A DNA stretch of 64,000 nucleotides from Limnohabitans sp. INBF002 (GTDB lineage: Bacteria > Pseudomonadota > Gammaproteobacteria > Burkholderiales > Burkholderiaceae_C): the NCBI RefSeq assembly GCF_027924905.1, contig NZ_AP027055.1, positions 1,364,001-1,428,000 of the forward strand, read 5' to 3'. A program made the translations under genes and the position numbers. Within the stretch, counting starts at the first letter, position 1. Every line of letters begins with the position of its first letter. The notes beneath the pieces were generated by a model. It was not told where the DNA came from, did not search any database, and was given only the letters and a program-made list of their open reading frames with translations. Positions 50,392-60,257 of the stretch are shown here, in pieces.

Positions 50392-51195
50392 TCATTTGTG
50401 CAAACCTGCTTCGTCAGGTTCATCGGTCGAGGTGCTGATGACACTGGTTTGCATGCCTTTGGTGCGGCGCCAAGCGTACAGCGCGTAACCACTCAAGCCG
50501 TAAAACATGAACAAAGCAAACAGCACGATAGGGGGATGGATGTTGATGACCGCAATCACCAACGCCAGCATGACAATCACGGCAAACGGCACGCTTTGTT
50601 TCATTTGTACATCTTTGAAACTGTAAAACGGCACATTCGTCACCATCGTCAAGCCTGAATACAAGCACATGGCAAACATGGGCCAAGCCACGTCAGGACC
50701 TGAAATACCCATCTCGGTCATCAGCCACATGAACCCCATCACCAGGGCTGCCGCCGCAGGTGAAGGTAAGCCTTGGAAAAAGCGCTTGTCAACCACCGCT
50801 GTGTTCACGTTGAAGCGTGCCAGGCGCAAAGCCGCACACGAGATATACACAAAAGCAGCCACCCAGCCCCAGCGGCCCAAGCCTTTGAGGGCCCATTCAT
50901 AAGAGATCAGGGCGGGAGCAGCACCAAACGACACCATGTCAGCCAAGGAGTCCATTTGCTCGCCAAATGCGCTTTGCGTGTTGGTCATGCGCGCCACGCG
51001 ACCATCCAGGCTGTCGAGCACCATGGCGCAAAACACACCAATGGCGGCCATCTCATAGCGGTCATTCATGGCCATCACAATGGCGTAAAAACCACCAAAC
51101 AAGGCGGCTAAAGTGAACAAGTTAGGCAAGACATAAATGCCTTTGCGGGGCTTGCGAGGCACAAACTCTTCTGTTTGATCTTGTTGTTCTGACAT
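50392..51195 (-). CDS. pssA: CDP-diacylglycerol--serine O-phosphatidyltransferase
   Basis: 267-residue membrane enzyme making phosphatidylserine, the precursor of phosphatidylethanolamine. The CDP-alcohol motif is visible in DSLDGRVARMTNTQSAFGEQ and the following MDSLAD (about 60-86). Several hydrophobic spans follow. The ends are hydrophilic (PRKPRKGIYVL at the N-terminus). It lies between ilvC and leuA, the usual place in this order; the ilvC terminator separates it from ilvC. Confidence 0.93.
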   Translation of the reverse strand: MSEQQDQTEEFVPRKPRKGIYVLPNLFTLAALFGGFYAIVMAMNDRYEMAAIGVFCAMVLDSLDGRVARMTNTQSAFGEQMDSLADMVSFGAAPALISYEWALKGLGRWGWVAAFVYISCAALRLARFNVNTAVVDKRFFQGLPSPAAAALVMGFMWLMTEMGISGPDVAWPMFAMCLYSGLTMVTNVPFYSFKDVQMKQSVPFAVIVMLALVIAVINIHPPIVLFALFMFYGLSGYALYAWRRTKGMQTSVISTSTDEPDEAGLHK

Positions 51196-51261
51196 TCGTT
51201 GAGCTCCGAAAAGTAGGCCTAGAGTGTAAGCGCTGCGTCAAACATGGCCGAAAACAACAAA

Positions 51262-51277
51262 GGCCACCGAAGTGGCC
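51262..51277 (-). terminator. Terminator downstream of ilvC
   Basis: GGCCAC / GTGGCC with a GAAG-type 4-nt loop, flanked by GGG and followed on the minus strand by TTTGTTGTTTT, 25 bp after the ilvC stop. Confidence 0.75.
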
Positions 51278-51301
51278 CCTGTCGATGCACAAAGCAGGTG
51301 C

Positions 51302-52327
<1,026 letters not shown>

Positions 52328-52356
52328 CTAAAAAATACTTTGAAAAGGGTTGGAAT

Positions 52357-52848
52357 TTACACGCGCAAGATGCGCTCACCGCGGCCAATGCCACAAGCGC
52401 CCGTGCGAACGGTTTCGAGAATTGCGCTGCGGTCAATCGCCTCTAAGAACGCGTCGTTCTTAGACAGGTCACCCGTCAACTCAATGGTGTAGCTCTTCTC
52501 GGTCACATCGATGATGCGACCACGGAAGATGTCGGCCATGCGCTTCATTTCTTCGCGCTCCTTGCCAACGGCACGCACTTTCACAAGCATCAGCTCGCGT
52601 TCGGTGTAAGCACCCTCGGTCAGGTCGACCACTTTGACCACTTCAATCAAACGGTTCAAGTGTTTGGTGATTTGTTCAATCACCTCGTCCGAGCCGTGCG
52701 TTTGAATGGTCATGCGTGACAAACTGGCGTCTTCTGTAGGCGCCACGGTCAGAGATTCGATGTTGTAGCCACGGGCAGAGAACAAGCCCACCACACGCGA
52801 CAGCGCGCCGGGTTCGTTTTCGAGCATCAGGGAAATGATGTGTTTCAT
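52357..52848 (-). CDS. ilvN: Acetolactate synthase small (regulatory) subunit
   Basis: 163-residue regulatory subunit that activates the large subunit and confers valine feedback inhibition. An N-terminal ACT domain (about 3-75, SLMLENEPGALSRVVGLFSARGYNIESL in part) and a C-terminal domain follow. The start is ATG 52848 (MKHIISLMLEN); an ATG at 52869 would add seven residues and overlap ilvB. It lies 17 bp after ilvB. Confidence 0.95.
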   Translation of the reverse strand: MKHIISLMLENEPGALSRVVGLFSARGYNIESLTVAPTEDASLSRMTIQTHGSDEVIEQITKHLNRLIEVVKVVDLTEGAYTERELMLVKVRAVGKEREEMKRMADIFRGRIIDVTEKSYTIELTGDLSKNDAFLEAIDRSAILETVRTGACGIGRGERILRV

Positions 52849-52865
52849 GGTGTCATCCTTCCCGT

Positions 52866-54638
52866 TCACAGGTCTTCGCTGCCAAGCAGCATTTCGGTGA
52901 TGCCCTTGCCGGCCTTGACCATCGGGAACACGTTCTCCGAGGGGTCGGTACGGAAATCGATGAACACCGTGCGATCTTTGAGTCGGCGTGCTTCGCGCAA
53001 AGCGGGCTCTACATCCTCAGGGCGCTCAATCAGCATGCCCACATGGCCATAGGCCTCGGCCAGCTTCACGAAGTCAGGCAAAGCGTCCATGTAGCTGCTG
53101 CTGTAGCGGCCTTCGTATTCGATCTCTTGCCACTGGCGCACCATGCCGAGGAATCGGTTGTTGAGCGCCAAGACTTTGATGGGGGTGTTGTACTGAAAGC
53201 AAGTCGAGAGTTCTTGGATACACATTTGTACCGAGCCCTCACCTGTCACGCAAAACACTTCGCTGTCTGGCTTGGCCAGTTTGATACCCATGGCGTAGGG
53301 AATGCCCACACCCATGGTGCCCAAACCACCAGAGTTGATCCAGCGGCGAGGCTCGTCAAACCCGTAGTACTGCGCAGCCCACATTTGGTGCTGACCCACA
53401 TCGGATGTGATGTAGGTGTCTGTGCCCTTGGTCATGTTGTGCAGCGTCTCAATGACGTACTGTGGCTTGATGACTTGGGTGTTACCACGGTCATATTTCA
53501 AACAATCGCGCTTGCGCCAAGCTTCGATGGTGTCCCACCAGCCCGCCAAGGCGGCGGCATCAGGTTTCAAGCCAGACTCTTTGATCATGTCGATCATTTC
53601 GACCAACACGTCTTTGACATCGCCCACGATGGGGATGTCAACCTTCACACGCTTAGAAATGCTGGAAGGGTCAATGTCAATGTGAATGATCTTGCGTTCG
53701 TTTTGCGCAAAGTGCTTGGGGTTACCAATCACGCGGTCATCAAAACGAGCCCCCACCGCCAACAAAACATCACAGTTTTGCATAGCGTTGTTGGCTTCAA
53801 TCGTGCCGTGCATGCCCAGCATGCCCAAGAACTTAGGCGCACTGGCAGGATAGGCACCCAAGCCCATCAGGGTGTTGGTCACGGGGTAGCCCAACATGTC
53901 CACCAAAGTACGTAGCTCTTGTGAGGCGTTGCCCAACAACACACCACCACCGGTGTAGATGTAAGGGCGCTTGGCAGACATCAACAACTGCAAAGCCTTG
54001 CGAATTTGACCGCCGTGGCCTTTGCGCACGGGGTTGTACGAACGCATTTGAACTTCAGCGGGATAGCCTTCGTAAGTGGTCTTCTTGAAAGACACATCTT
54101 TTGGAATATCCACCACCACGGGGCCAGGACGGCCGCTGCGGGCGATATGGAACGCTTTTTTCAGCGTCAGGGCCAAGTCGCGAACGTCTTTGACCAAGAA
54201 GTTGTGTTTGACGATAGGACGCGTGATGCCGATGGTGTCGCACTCTTGAAAAGCGTCCAAGCCAATCGCATGCGTGGGCACTTGACCGGTGATGATGACC
54301 ATCGGAATGCTGTCCATGTACGCGGTGGCAATACCAGTGACTGCGTTGGTGGCACCAGGGCCTGAAGTGACCAACGCCACGCCCACGTCACCCGTGGCAC
54401 GCGCATAGCCATCAGCAGCATGGACCGCCGCTTGCTCATGGCGAACCAACACGTGTTGAATGGTGTTTTGGTTGTAGAGCGCGTCGTAAATGTAGAGAAC
54501 TGAGCCGCCGGGATAGCCCCAGATGTGCTTGACATTTTCAGCTTGCAGCGCCTTCACGAGGATTTCGGCGCCCATCAGTTCTTGTGCTTGACCGCCAGTG
54601 GCGGCTGCGGAATGCGATTCCGACTTTGTATTGTCCAT
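52866..54638 (-). CDS. ilvB: Acetolactate synthase large subunit
   Basis: 590-residue ThDP-dependent large subunit. Glu67 equivalent in the VRHEQAAVHAADGYARATG (in part) motif, the FAD/central domain, and the ThDP-binding GEGSVQMCIQELST motif with N-x-FLGMV near 480 are seen. A 25-residue N-terminal extension (SHSAAATGGQAQ) precedes the enzyme. It heads the operon ilvB-ilvN-ilvC-pssA-leuA on the minus strand, divergent from the sigma factor gene. The gap contains no clear branched-chain-rich leader peptide. Confidence 0.96.
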   Translation of the reverse strand: MDNTKSESHSAAATGGQAQELMGAEILVKALQAENVKHIWGYPGGSVLYIYDALYNQNTIQHVLVRHEQAAVHAADGYARATGDVGVALVTSGPGATNAVTGIATAYMDSIPMVIITGQVPTHAIGLDAFQECDTIGITRPIVKHNFLVKDVRDLALTLKKAFHIARSGRPGPVVVDIPKDVSFKKTTYEGYPAEVQMRSYNPVRKGHGGQIRKALQLLMSAKRPYIYTGGGVLLGNASQELRTLVDMLGYPVTNTLMGLGAYPASAPKFLGMLGMHGTIEANNAMQNCDVLLAVGARFDDRVIGNPKHFAQNERKIIHIDIDPSSISKRVKVDIPIVGDVKDVLVEMIDMIKESGLKPDAAALAGWWDTIEAWRKRDCLKYDRGNTQVIKPQYVIETLHNMTKGTDTYITSDVGQHQMWAAQYYGFDEPRRWINSGGLGTMGVGIPYAMGIKLAKPDSEVFCVTGEGSVQMCIQELSTCFQYNTPIKVLALNNRFLGMVRQWQEIEYEGRYSSSYMDALPDFVKLAEAYGHVGMLIERPEDVEPALREARRLKDRTVFIDFRTDPSENVFPMVKAGKGITEMLLGSEDL

Positions 54639-54899
54639 TTTTGTACCTTTTAACCTGAGTGAATTTCGTCAACGAAAAACCTTGGGTGCTTCTTGGCGAA
54701 CCCTTGTGGGGCAGCATCGAAACTTTGGACCTTCAGCCATAGACGCATGGTTCGCGCCGGACCCAGACCCGTTTGCCTTTTTTGTCGAATTGCAATCTCA
54801 GATTATGGCATCAACCTAAACGCGATTCAGTCTTAAGCACACAAAAACAATTTCCAAGTGCCATAATCGCGCCCGATTCAACCTTGAACCCCTTCGTCA
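54639..54899. other. 261-bp divergent intergenic region, ilvB / sigma factor
   Basis: The largest gap in the window. It must hold the promoters of ilvB and of the sigma-factor operon. A 32-codon minus-strand frame (MRLWLKVQSFDAAPQG...) lies before ilvB but is not rich in Ile, Val or Leu and no GC-rich terminator stem follows, so I do not call a leader gene. A weak TTTCG-TTGA-CGAAA repeat is at 54665-54678. Nothing else was recognised. Confidence 0.5.
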
Positions 54900-55466
54900 G
54901 TGGCCACCGAACAAGAACTGTCAGACTTCCTCAAAAGCGTCGAGAAGCGAGCCTTCAAACGCTCGGTCTATCACGTTCGCGATGACGAAGCGGCCCTCGA
55001 CATCGTTCAAGACAGCATGATGAAACTCGCCGAACACTATGGCGACAAGCCAGCCGCCGAGCTGCCCATGCTGTTTCACCGCATTTTGTCAAACACCACC
55101 TTGGACTGGTTTCGACGCAACAAAACGCGTAAAGCATTGTTCAGCAACTTCAGCGATTTCGACTCAGACAAAGAAGAAGGCGAATTTGACCTTTTAGAAG
55201 CTTTGGCCGTCGACAACGACAGCCAAACCACACAAAGTGCTGAAGACAATTTCGCCAGCATTGCGAATGTCCACGATATCGAAGAAGAAATACAAAATTT
55301 GCCAGCGCGTCAACGAGAAGCCTTCCTGCTGCGTTACTGGGAGGACTTAGACGTTTCTGAGACTGCTGCAGCCATGGGCTGCTCCGAGGGAAGCGTCAAA
55401 ACTCACTGCTCTCGGGCTGTTCTGGCGCTCAGCAAAGCGCTCAAACTAAAAGGAATTCAACCATGA
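54900..55466 (+). CDS. ECF-type RNA polymerase sigma factor
   Basis: 188-residue sigma-70 family protein. Region 2 (about 15-80, HVRDDEAALDIVQDSMMKLAEHY with core-binding residues) and region 4 (about 125-185, IQNLPARQREAFLLRYWEDLDVSETAAAMGCSEGSVKTHCSRA in part) are clear, and region 1.1/3 is missing. The start is GTG 54900. It overlaps the next gene, a probable membrane anti-sigma partner, by 4 bp. An acidic stretch between regions 2 and 4 (about 88-115) is a little long. Confidence 0.88.
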   Translation: MATEQELSDFLKSVEKRAFKRSVYHVRDDEAALDIVQDSMMKLAEHYGDKPAAELPMLFHRILSNTTLDWFRRNKTRKALFSNFSDFDSDKEEGEFDLLEALAVDNDSQTTQSAEDNFASIANVHDIEEEIQNLPARQREAFLLRYWEDLDVSETAAAMGCSEGSVKTHCSRAVLALSKALKLKGIQP

Positions 55467-55900
55467 CACATATCGCAAAGACCCAAGACCAGTTTGGTTT
55501 GCGCATTGCTGCCCAACTGAATTCAGCCAGCCTTGATCTGCCCCACGACATTTCTGAGCGTCTGCGTGCTGCACGCACAAGGGCTGTTGCTGCGCGCTTG
55601 AAGACGCAAACCAACTTACAAACCAGCACATCTGTGGTTCACCAAAACGGTGCGGCTTTATTGAACTTTGGCGGCAACGAAGGCCTCAATATTTGGAGCC
55701 GCTTGGCGTCTTTCTTGCCACTGATTGCATTGGTTGCTGGCTTGGCTCTGATTCAAAACATCATGGACGATGACCGTGCCAACGAGTTGGCCGAAGTTGA
55801 CTCAGCCCTCCTCATCGACGACTTGCCACCCGCAGCTTATGCCGATCCTGGTTTTCTTCAATTCTTGAAGAACCCCATCACCAGCGACACCAAAGACTAA
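55463..55900 (+). CDS. DUF3619-family membrane protein, candidate anti-sigma factor
   Basis: 145-residue protein resembling the DUF3619 family found beside ECF sigma genes in Burkholderiales. A soluble N-terminal half (about 1-75) is followed by one membrane span (about 82-100, LPLIALVAGLALIQNI) and a short outer part. ATG overlaps the sigma-factor stop by 4 bp. Single-span partners with cytoplasmic N-termini behind ECF sigma genes are usually anti-sigma factors, so this is a plausible role, but no ZAS zinc motif is seen. Confidence 0.78.
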   Translation: MTHIAKTQDQFGLRIAAQLNSASLDLPHDISERLRAARTRAVAARLKTQTNLQTSTSVVHQNGAALLNFGGNEGLNIWSRLASFLPLIALVAGLALIQNIMDDDRANELAEVDSALLIDDLPPAAYADPGFLQFLKNPITSDTKD

Positions 55901-55906
55901 AACCAC

Positions 55907-56566
55907 ATGATGTTGTCACGTGCCATCACTGCCAAGCTCGCCGCACTGCTCTTGCTGAGCGGCGCAGCGCTCTTCGGCTGCGAATTGGTTTGTGCCCAAA
56001 CACCATCCCCAACTTCCGCCAAAGCAGCACCCAGCTTGCCTGGCCGTCCCCTGTGGATGGATTTGACAGAGTCTCAGCAACAAGCGCTCTCCCCCTTGTC
56101 TCAGCTGTGGCCGACCATGAACGAGCCACACAAGCGCAAATGGTTGGCTATTTCCCAAAACTTTGCACAATTGTCTGCAGATGAGCAAAACACCTTGCAA
56201 AGCCGCATGCGAGACTGGGCTGCTCTGAGCCCACAGCAACGCACGGCGGCAAGACTCAATTTTGCAGGGGCTCAACAGTTGCCACAAGAAGACAAGAAAG
56301 CAAAATGGGAGGCCTACCAAGCCCTATCCCCCGAAGCCAAGCAAAAACTTGCAGCCCAACAAAACCAACCTGTTTTAGGGGCCGCACCGGCAGTCAAACC
56401 TGTGGCAGCAACCAAGCTAACGTCATCGCCAATCGCCAACACAAATAAAACATTGCCACGCATTGCAACAGACCAAGCCGCGCCTGCCACCTTGCTACCC
56501 ACCCCGGTGACAACCACAATTGCACCGACCAGCCCGGCCTCTGAAAGCACGGCTACGCCTCAATGA
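55907..56566 (+). CDS. DUF3106-family exported protein
   Basis: 219-residue protein with a signal peptide (about 1-31), a helical domain with LTESQQQALSPLSQLWPTMNE (in part), WLAISQNFAQLSADEQNTLQ and AQQLPQEDKKAKWEAYQALS, and a Pro/Ala/Thr-rich tail. This repeat-like Trp-containing pattern is DUF3106, found with this sigma operon. Its role is unknown; periplasmic sensing or stress binding is possible. The stop overlaps the RDD gene start by 4 bp. Confidence 0.8.
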   Translation: MMLSRAITAKLAALLLLSGAALFGCELVCAQTPSPTSAKAAPSLPGRPLWMDLTESQQQALSPLSQLWPTMNEPHKRKWLAISQNFAQLSADEQNTLQSRMRDWAALSPQQRTAARLNFAGAQQLPQEDKKAKWEAYQALSPEAKQKLAAQQNQPVLGAAPAVKPVAATKLTSSPIANTNKTLPRIATDQAAPATLLPTPVTTTIAPTSPASESTATPQ

Positions 56567-57072
56567 TCTCGGATTTGAGGGCTCCCAGCTTACGTCGCCG
56601 CATGGCTTGCTGGATCTATGAGGGCCTGCTTTTGTTTGGTGTGCTCTTTATTTCAGGCTATTTGTTCAGCACCCTCAGCCAATCACGCCACGCGCTAGAC
56701 AACCGCCACGGGCTGCAAGCCTTCCTCTTTCTGGTTATCGGCATTTACTTCACTTGGTTTGGTCACAAAGGCCAAACCTTGGCCATGAAGACTTGGCATA
56801 TCCGCGTGGTCGATGCCCAAGGTAATGCACTCAGTCAAAAACGTGCTTTCGCGCGCTACATCGTGAGCTGGATTTGGTTCATCCCCCCCTTGGCGATCAT
56901 CGCCCCCTACACACTCACAGGTGGAGAAACCGCTGTGTTGTTCATGGGCTGGGTGGCCGTCTGGGCCTTGCTCAGTCGCTTTCACCCTCAAAGACAGTTT
57001 TGGCATGATGTTTTGGCTGGCACACGCTTGGTCAACGCAGCGCCCGCCGACCCCATAAAGTCCAAGACCTAA
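56563..57072 (+). CDS. RDD-family membrane protein
   Basis: 169-residue protein with RDD-type spans at about 14-36, 55-72 and 103-125. The first carries an Arg (LRRRMACWIYEG) and the conserved loop GHKGQTLAMKTWHIRVVDAQGN (in part) is present. RDD proteins have been linked to ion transport but remain poorly defined. It is the last gene of the sigma-DUF3619-DUF3106-RDD group; dgkA begins 18 bp later. Confidence 0.85.
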   Translation: MISDLRAPSLRRRMACWIYEGLLLFGVLFISGYLFSTLSQSRHALDNRHGLQAFLFLVIGIYFTWFGHKGQTLAMKTWHIRVVDAQGNALSQKRAFARYIVSWIWFIPPLAIIAPYTLTGGETAVLFMGWVAVWALLSRFHPQRQFWHDVLAGTRLVNAAPADPIKSKT

Positions 57073-57089
57073 AGGTTACAGTTCAACGC

Positions 57090-57470
57090 ATGAGTGCAAA
57101 CCCACAAAAAAACAGAACTGGCCTCGACCGCGTCTGGCACGCCTTCGGTTACTCACTGAGCGGACTCAAAGCGGGATGGCATGAAAAAGCCTTTCGCCAA
57201 GAAGCCATGGGATCATTCCTTTTAGTGCCTTTGTCTTTTTACGTCGGCCAAACTTGGCTTGAAACAGCCTTGTTGATGGGCACCGTCGTCTTGGTCTTGG
57301 TCATTGAATTGCTGAATACAGGCATTGAATCGGCCATCGACCGCATTGGCCCCGAATGGCACGAACTGGCCAAACGTGCCAAAGACACAGGCAGCGCTGC
57401 CGTGCTCTTGAGCTTGCTGCTTTGTATCGCCGTTTGGGCCGCAGCCATCTACGCCAACTTTTTCGCTTGA
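57090..57470 (+). CDS. dgkA: Diacylglycerol kinase
   Basis: 126-residue inner-membrane kinase that phosphorylates diacylglycerol, recycling the lipid from membrane-derived glucan synthesis. Family motifs are AFRQE (about 36-40) and ELLNTGIESAIDRIG with the catalytic Glu, then ELAKRAKDTGSAAVLL. Three membrane spans are seen. The LOG-type gene follows 8 bp later. Confidence 0.95.
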   Translation: MSANPQKNRTGLDRVWHAFGYSLSGLKAGWHEKAFRQEAMGSFLLVPLSFYVGQTWLETALLMGTVVLVLVIELLNTGIESAIDRIGPEWHELAKRAKDTGSAAVLLSLLLCIAVWAAAIYANFFA

Positions 57471-57478
57471 AGACGTTC

Positions 57479-58066
57479 ATGAACAACCCAGCTTTTTCTG
57501 TTTGCGTCTACTGCGGTTCGCGCAGCGGCGCTCAGCCGGAATACGCCAATGTGGCTCGCCAAGTTGGCACTTGGATTGGTCAACACAACGGCCAACTGGT
57601 GTACGGCGGCGGCAACAACGGTTTGATGGGCCTGGTGGCACAAGCCACCGCTGACGCGGGTGGACGCGTGGTGGGCATCATCCCCAAAGCGCTTCAAACC
57701 AAAGAAAACACCCGCACCGCGTGTACCGAACTCCATGTGGTGGACACCATGCACGAGCGCAAACACATGATGGCCGAACGTGCCGATGTGTTTTTAGCCA
57801 TACCCGGCGGGATTGGCACCTTTGAAGAGTTCTTTGAGGTGTGGACCTGGCGCCAGCTTGGTTATCACGACAAGCCCATTGGTTTGCTCAACACTCAGGG
57901 CTATTACGACGGTTTGCTGCAATTCGCACAAAACAGTGTGCGCCAAGGGTTTTTGAACGATTGGCAGATGGATTTGATTCGCAGCGGCACAGAGCCAACC
58001 GCCTTGCTGCAAGATCTGGTGCAAGCTGCAGGTTTTTCGCCTGAACCTCAACTGGCTGGCCTCTAA
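57479..58066 (+). CDS. LOG-family protein (cytokinin riboside phosphoribohydrolase type)
   Basis: 195-residue LOG-fold protein. The signature PGGIGTFEEFFEVWTW with catalytic Arg/Glu pair (RKHMMAE just before) is present near residue 100-130. Bacterial homologues hydrolyse AMP or cytokinin nucleotides to a base and ribose 5-phosphate. The often-used 'lysine decarboxylase' label is misleading. Start ATG 57479 (MNNPAFSVCVYCGS) is chosen; an earlier ATG reads through dgkA. Confidence 0.9.
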   Translation: MNNPAFSVCVYCGSRSGAQPEYANVARQVGTWIGQHNGQLVYGGGNNGLMGLVAQATADAGGRVVGIIPKALQTKENTRTACTELHVVDTMHERKHMMAERADVFLAIPGGIGTFEEFFEVWTWRQLGYHDKPIGLLNTQGYYDGLLQFAQNSVRQGFLNDWQMDLIRSGTEPTALLQDLVQAAGFSPEPQLAGL

Positions 58067-58081
58067 TTTCACACGCATAAA

Positions 58082-58113
58082 AAAAGCCGCAGCCCTGATA
58101 GGCTGCGGCTTTT
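58082..58113. terminator. Bidirectional terminator between the LOG-type gene and glnB
   Basis: AAAAGCCGCAGCC / GGCTGCGGCTTTT with a 6-nt loop between convergent genes. Confidence 0.85.
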
Positions 58114-58144
58114 GCATTTGAAAAACGAAACTTAAATCGCTAAA

Positions 58145-58501
<357 letters not shown>

Positions 58502-58518
58502 TCAATGGAAGGGCCTGG

Positions 58519-60213
58519 TCAGGCGCGAAATTTATTGGTTATAGGATAACGCCAATCCTTGCCAAAACTGCGATGGGTCACACGAATCCCCACGGGCGAT
58601 TGACGGCGTTTGTACTCGTTGATGCGAATCAAACGGGTCACCTTCTCCACATCGGCACGCGCAAAGCCTGCGGCCATGATGTCGTCTGAGCTTTGGTCGT
58701 TCTCCATGAAGCGCGCAATGATCTCGTCCAACACCTCATACGGCGGCAAGCTGTCTTGGTCAGTTTGGTCGGGGCGCAACTCAGCACTCGGCGGACGCGT
58801 GATGATGCGCTCAGGAATGGGATCGGTTCCGGTGCCATACGGGTCATGGGCATTGCGCCAACGCGCCAACTTGAACACCAAGGTCTTAGCCACGTCTTTC
58901 AGCACCGCAAATCCACCCGCCATGTCGCCGTAGAGCGTGCAATAGCCCGTGGCCATTTCGCTCTTGTTACCGGTGGTCAAGACGATGGAGCCGAACTTGT
59001 TGGACAACGCCATCAGCAACGTGCCGCGAATGCGGGCTTGGATGTTCTCTTCGGTGGTGTCCAGCTGCGTGCCTTCAAAGTCGGCCTTGAGCGAACCCAA
59101 GAACGCCTCAAACTCCGGCACGATGGACACCTCGTCGTAGCGCACGCCCATGCGTTTGGCCATGTCACGCGCATCGACCCAGCTGATCTCGGCCGTGTAC
59201 GGCGACGGCATCATCACCGTGCGCACGTTGTCTGCACCCAAAGCATCCACAGCAATGGCCAGCACCAAGGCCGAATCAATCCCGCCAGACAGTCCCAACA
59301 AGGCACCAGGAAAACCGTTTTTGCCAATGTAGTCACGCACGCCCAGCACCAAGGCGTGCCACAAGTCGGCTTCAAGCGAACCGTCTTCTGCCACATCGCT
59401 CGATAGATGAATCTTCGCAGAGCCGCCGCTAGACGGCGCCTGTGTCGCCTGCTCACGCGTCACATCGACCGTGAACGTTGCCACTTCGAAACTAGGCGCA
59501 CGCCCTGCCAACGCGCCATTGGCATTGAGTGCAAACGAGCGGCCTTCAAACACCACTTCGTCTTGCCCACCCACCAAATGCGCGTAAATCAAAGGCAAAC
59601 CTGTCGCTTGCACACGGCTACGCATCGCTTGCTCGCGCTCGTCGCCCTTACCCACATGGAATGGCGACGCGTTGATCACGGCCAACAGCTCGGCACCTGC
59701 CGCTTTGGCGTCCGCAGCAGGCGCATCAAACCAAGCATCTTCACAAATCAACAGACCCACTTTCGTGCCAGCCACGTCAAACACACAAGGCTGGTTGCCC
59801 GCCACGAAATAGCGGCGCTCGTCAAACACTTGGTAATTGGGCAGCTCACGCTTGGCGTAAGACGCAACAACTTGGCCCTCACACACCACACTCGCCATGT
59901 TGAAACGGCGTTGCACCGACACCGAACGTGTGCGCTCATCGCCACCCGAAGGGTGCCCCACCACCACATGCAAACCCTTTAACCCGCTCAAGGCAGCGGA
60001 CACAGTTTTCAAGGCATCATCACAGGCTTGGATGAATGAGGGTCGAAGGAATAAATCTTCGGCAGCGTAGCCGCACAGCGACAGCTCGGGCGTGAGCACC
60101 AAGCGGGCACCGTCTTGATACGCGGCCGTGGCGCAATCGATGATCTTCTGGGCGTTACCCGCCATGTCGCCCACCACGAAATTCAATTGAGCAACACAAA
60201 TTTTGAGAGTCAT
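58519..60213 (-). CDS. nadE: Glutamine-dependent NAD+ synthetase
   Basis: 564-residue two-domain enzyme. A nitrilase-type glutaminase (about 1-270; Glu in LTPELSLCGY, Lys and Cys in LLICEDAWF) feeds ammonia to the NAD synthetase domain (about 290-564), with GLSGGIDSAL and TGNKSEMATGY motifs. ATG 60213 (MTLKICVAQLN) is chosen over ATG 60225. The upstream divergent gene starts 45 bp away. Confidence 0.96.
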   Translation of the reverse strand: MTLKICVAQLNFVVGDMAGNAQKIIDCATAAYQDGARLVLTPELSLCGYAAEDLFLRPSFIQACDDALKTVSAALSGLKGLHVVVGHPSGGDERTRSVSVQRRFNMASVVCEGQVVASYAKRELPNYQVFDERRYFVAGNQPCVFDVAGTKVGLLICEDAWFDAPAADAKAAGAELLAVINASPFHVGKGDEREQAMRSRVQATGLPLIYAHLVGGQDEVVFEGRSFALNANGALAGRAPSFEVATFTVDVTREQATQAPSSGGSAKIHLSSDVAEDGSLEADLWHALVLGVRDYIGKNGFPGALLGLSGGIDSALVLAIAVDALGADNVRTVMMPSPYTAEISWVDARDMAKRMGVRYDEVSIVPEFEAFLGSLKADFEGTQLDTTEENIQARIRGTLLMALSNKFGSIVLTTGNKSEMATGYCTLYGDMAGGFAVLKDVAKTLVFKLARWRNAHDPYGTGTDPIPERIITRPPSAELRPDQTDQDSLPPYEVLDEIIARFMENDQSSDDIMAAGFARADVEKVTRLIRINEYKRRQSPVGIRVTHRSFGKDWRYPITNKFRA

Positions 60214-60257
60214 GGCAGCAGGCACGTGTCCAAAGTAAAACAGGTCTAAAAAAGCAA

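Noticed and set aside
54639..54899. Leader peptide for ilvB
   Set aside because: A 32-codon frame exists but is not rich in Ile, Val or Leu, and no terminator-type stem follows.
57356..57478. Longer LOG-type protein reading from 57356
   Set aside because: The extra codons read through the end of dgkA in another frame and do not resemble the family.
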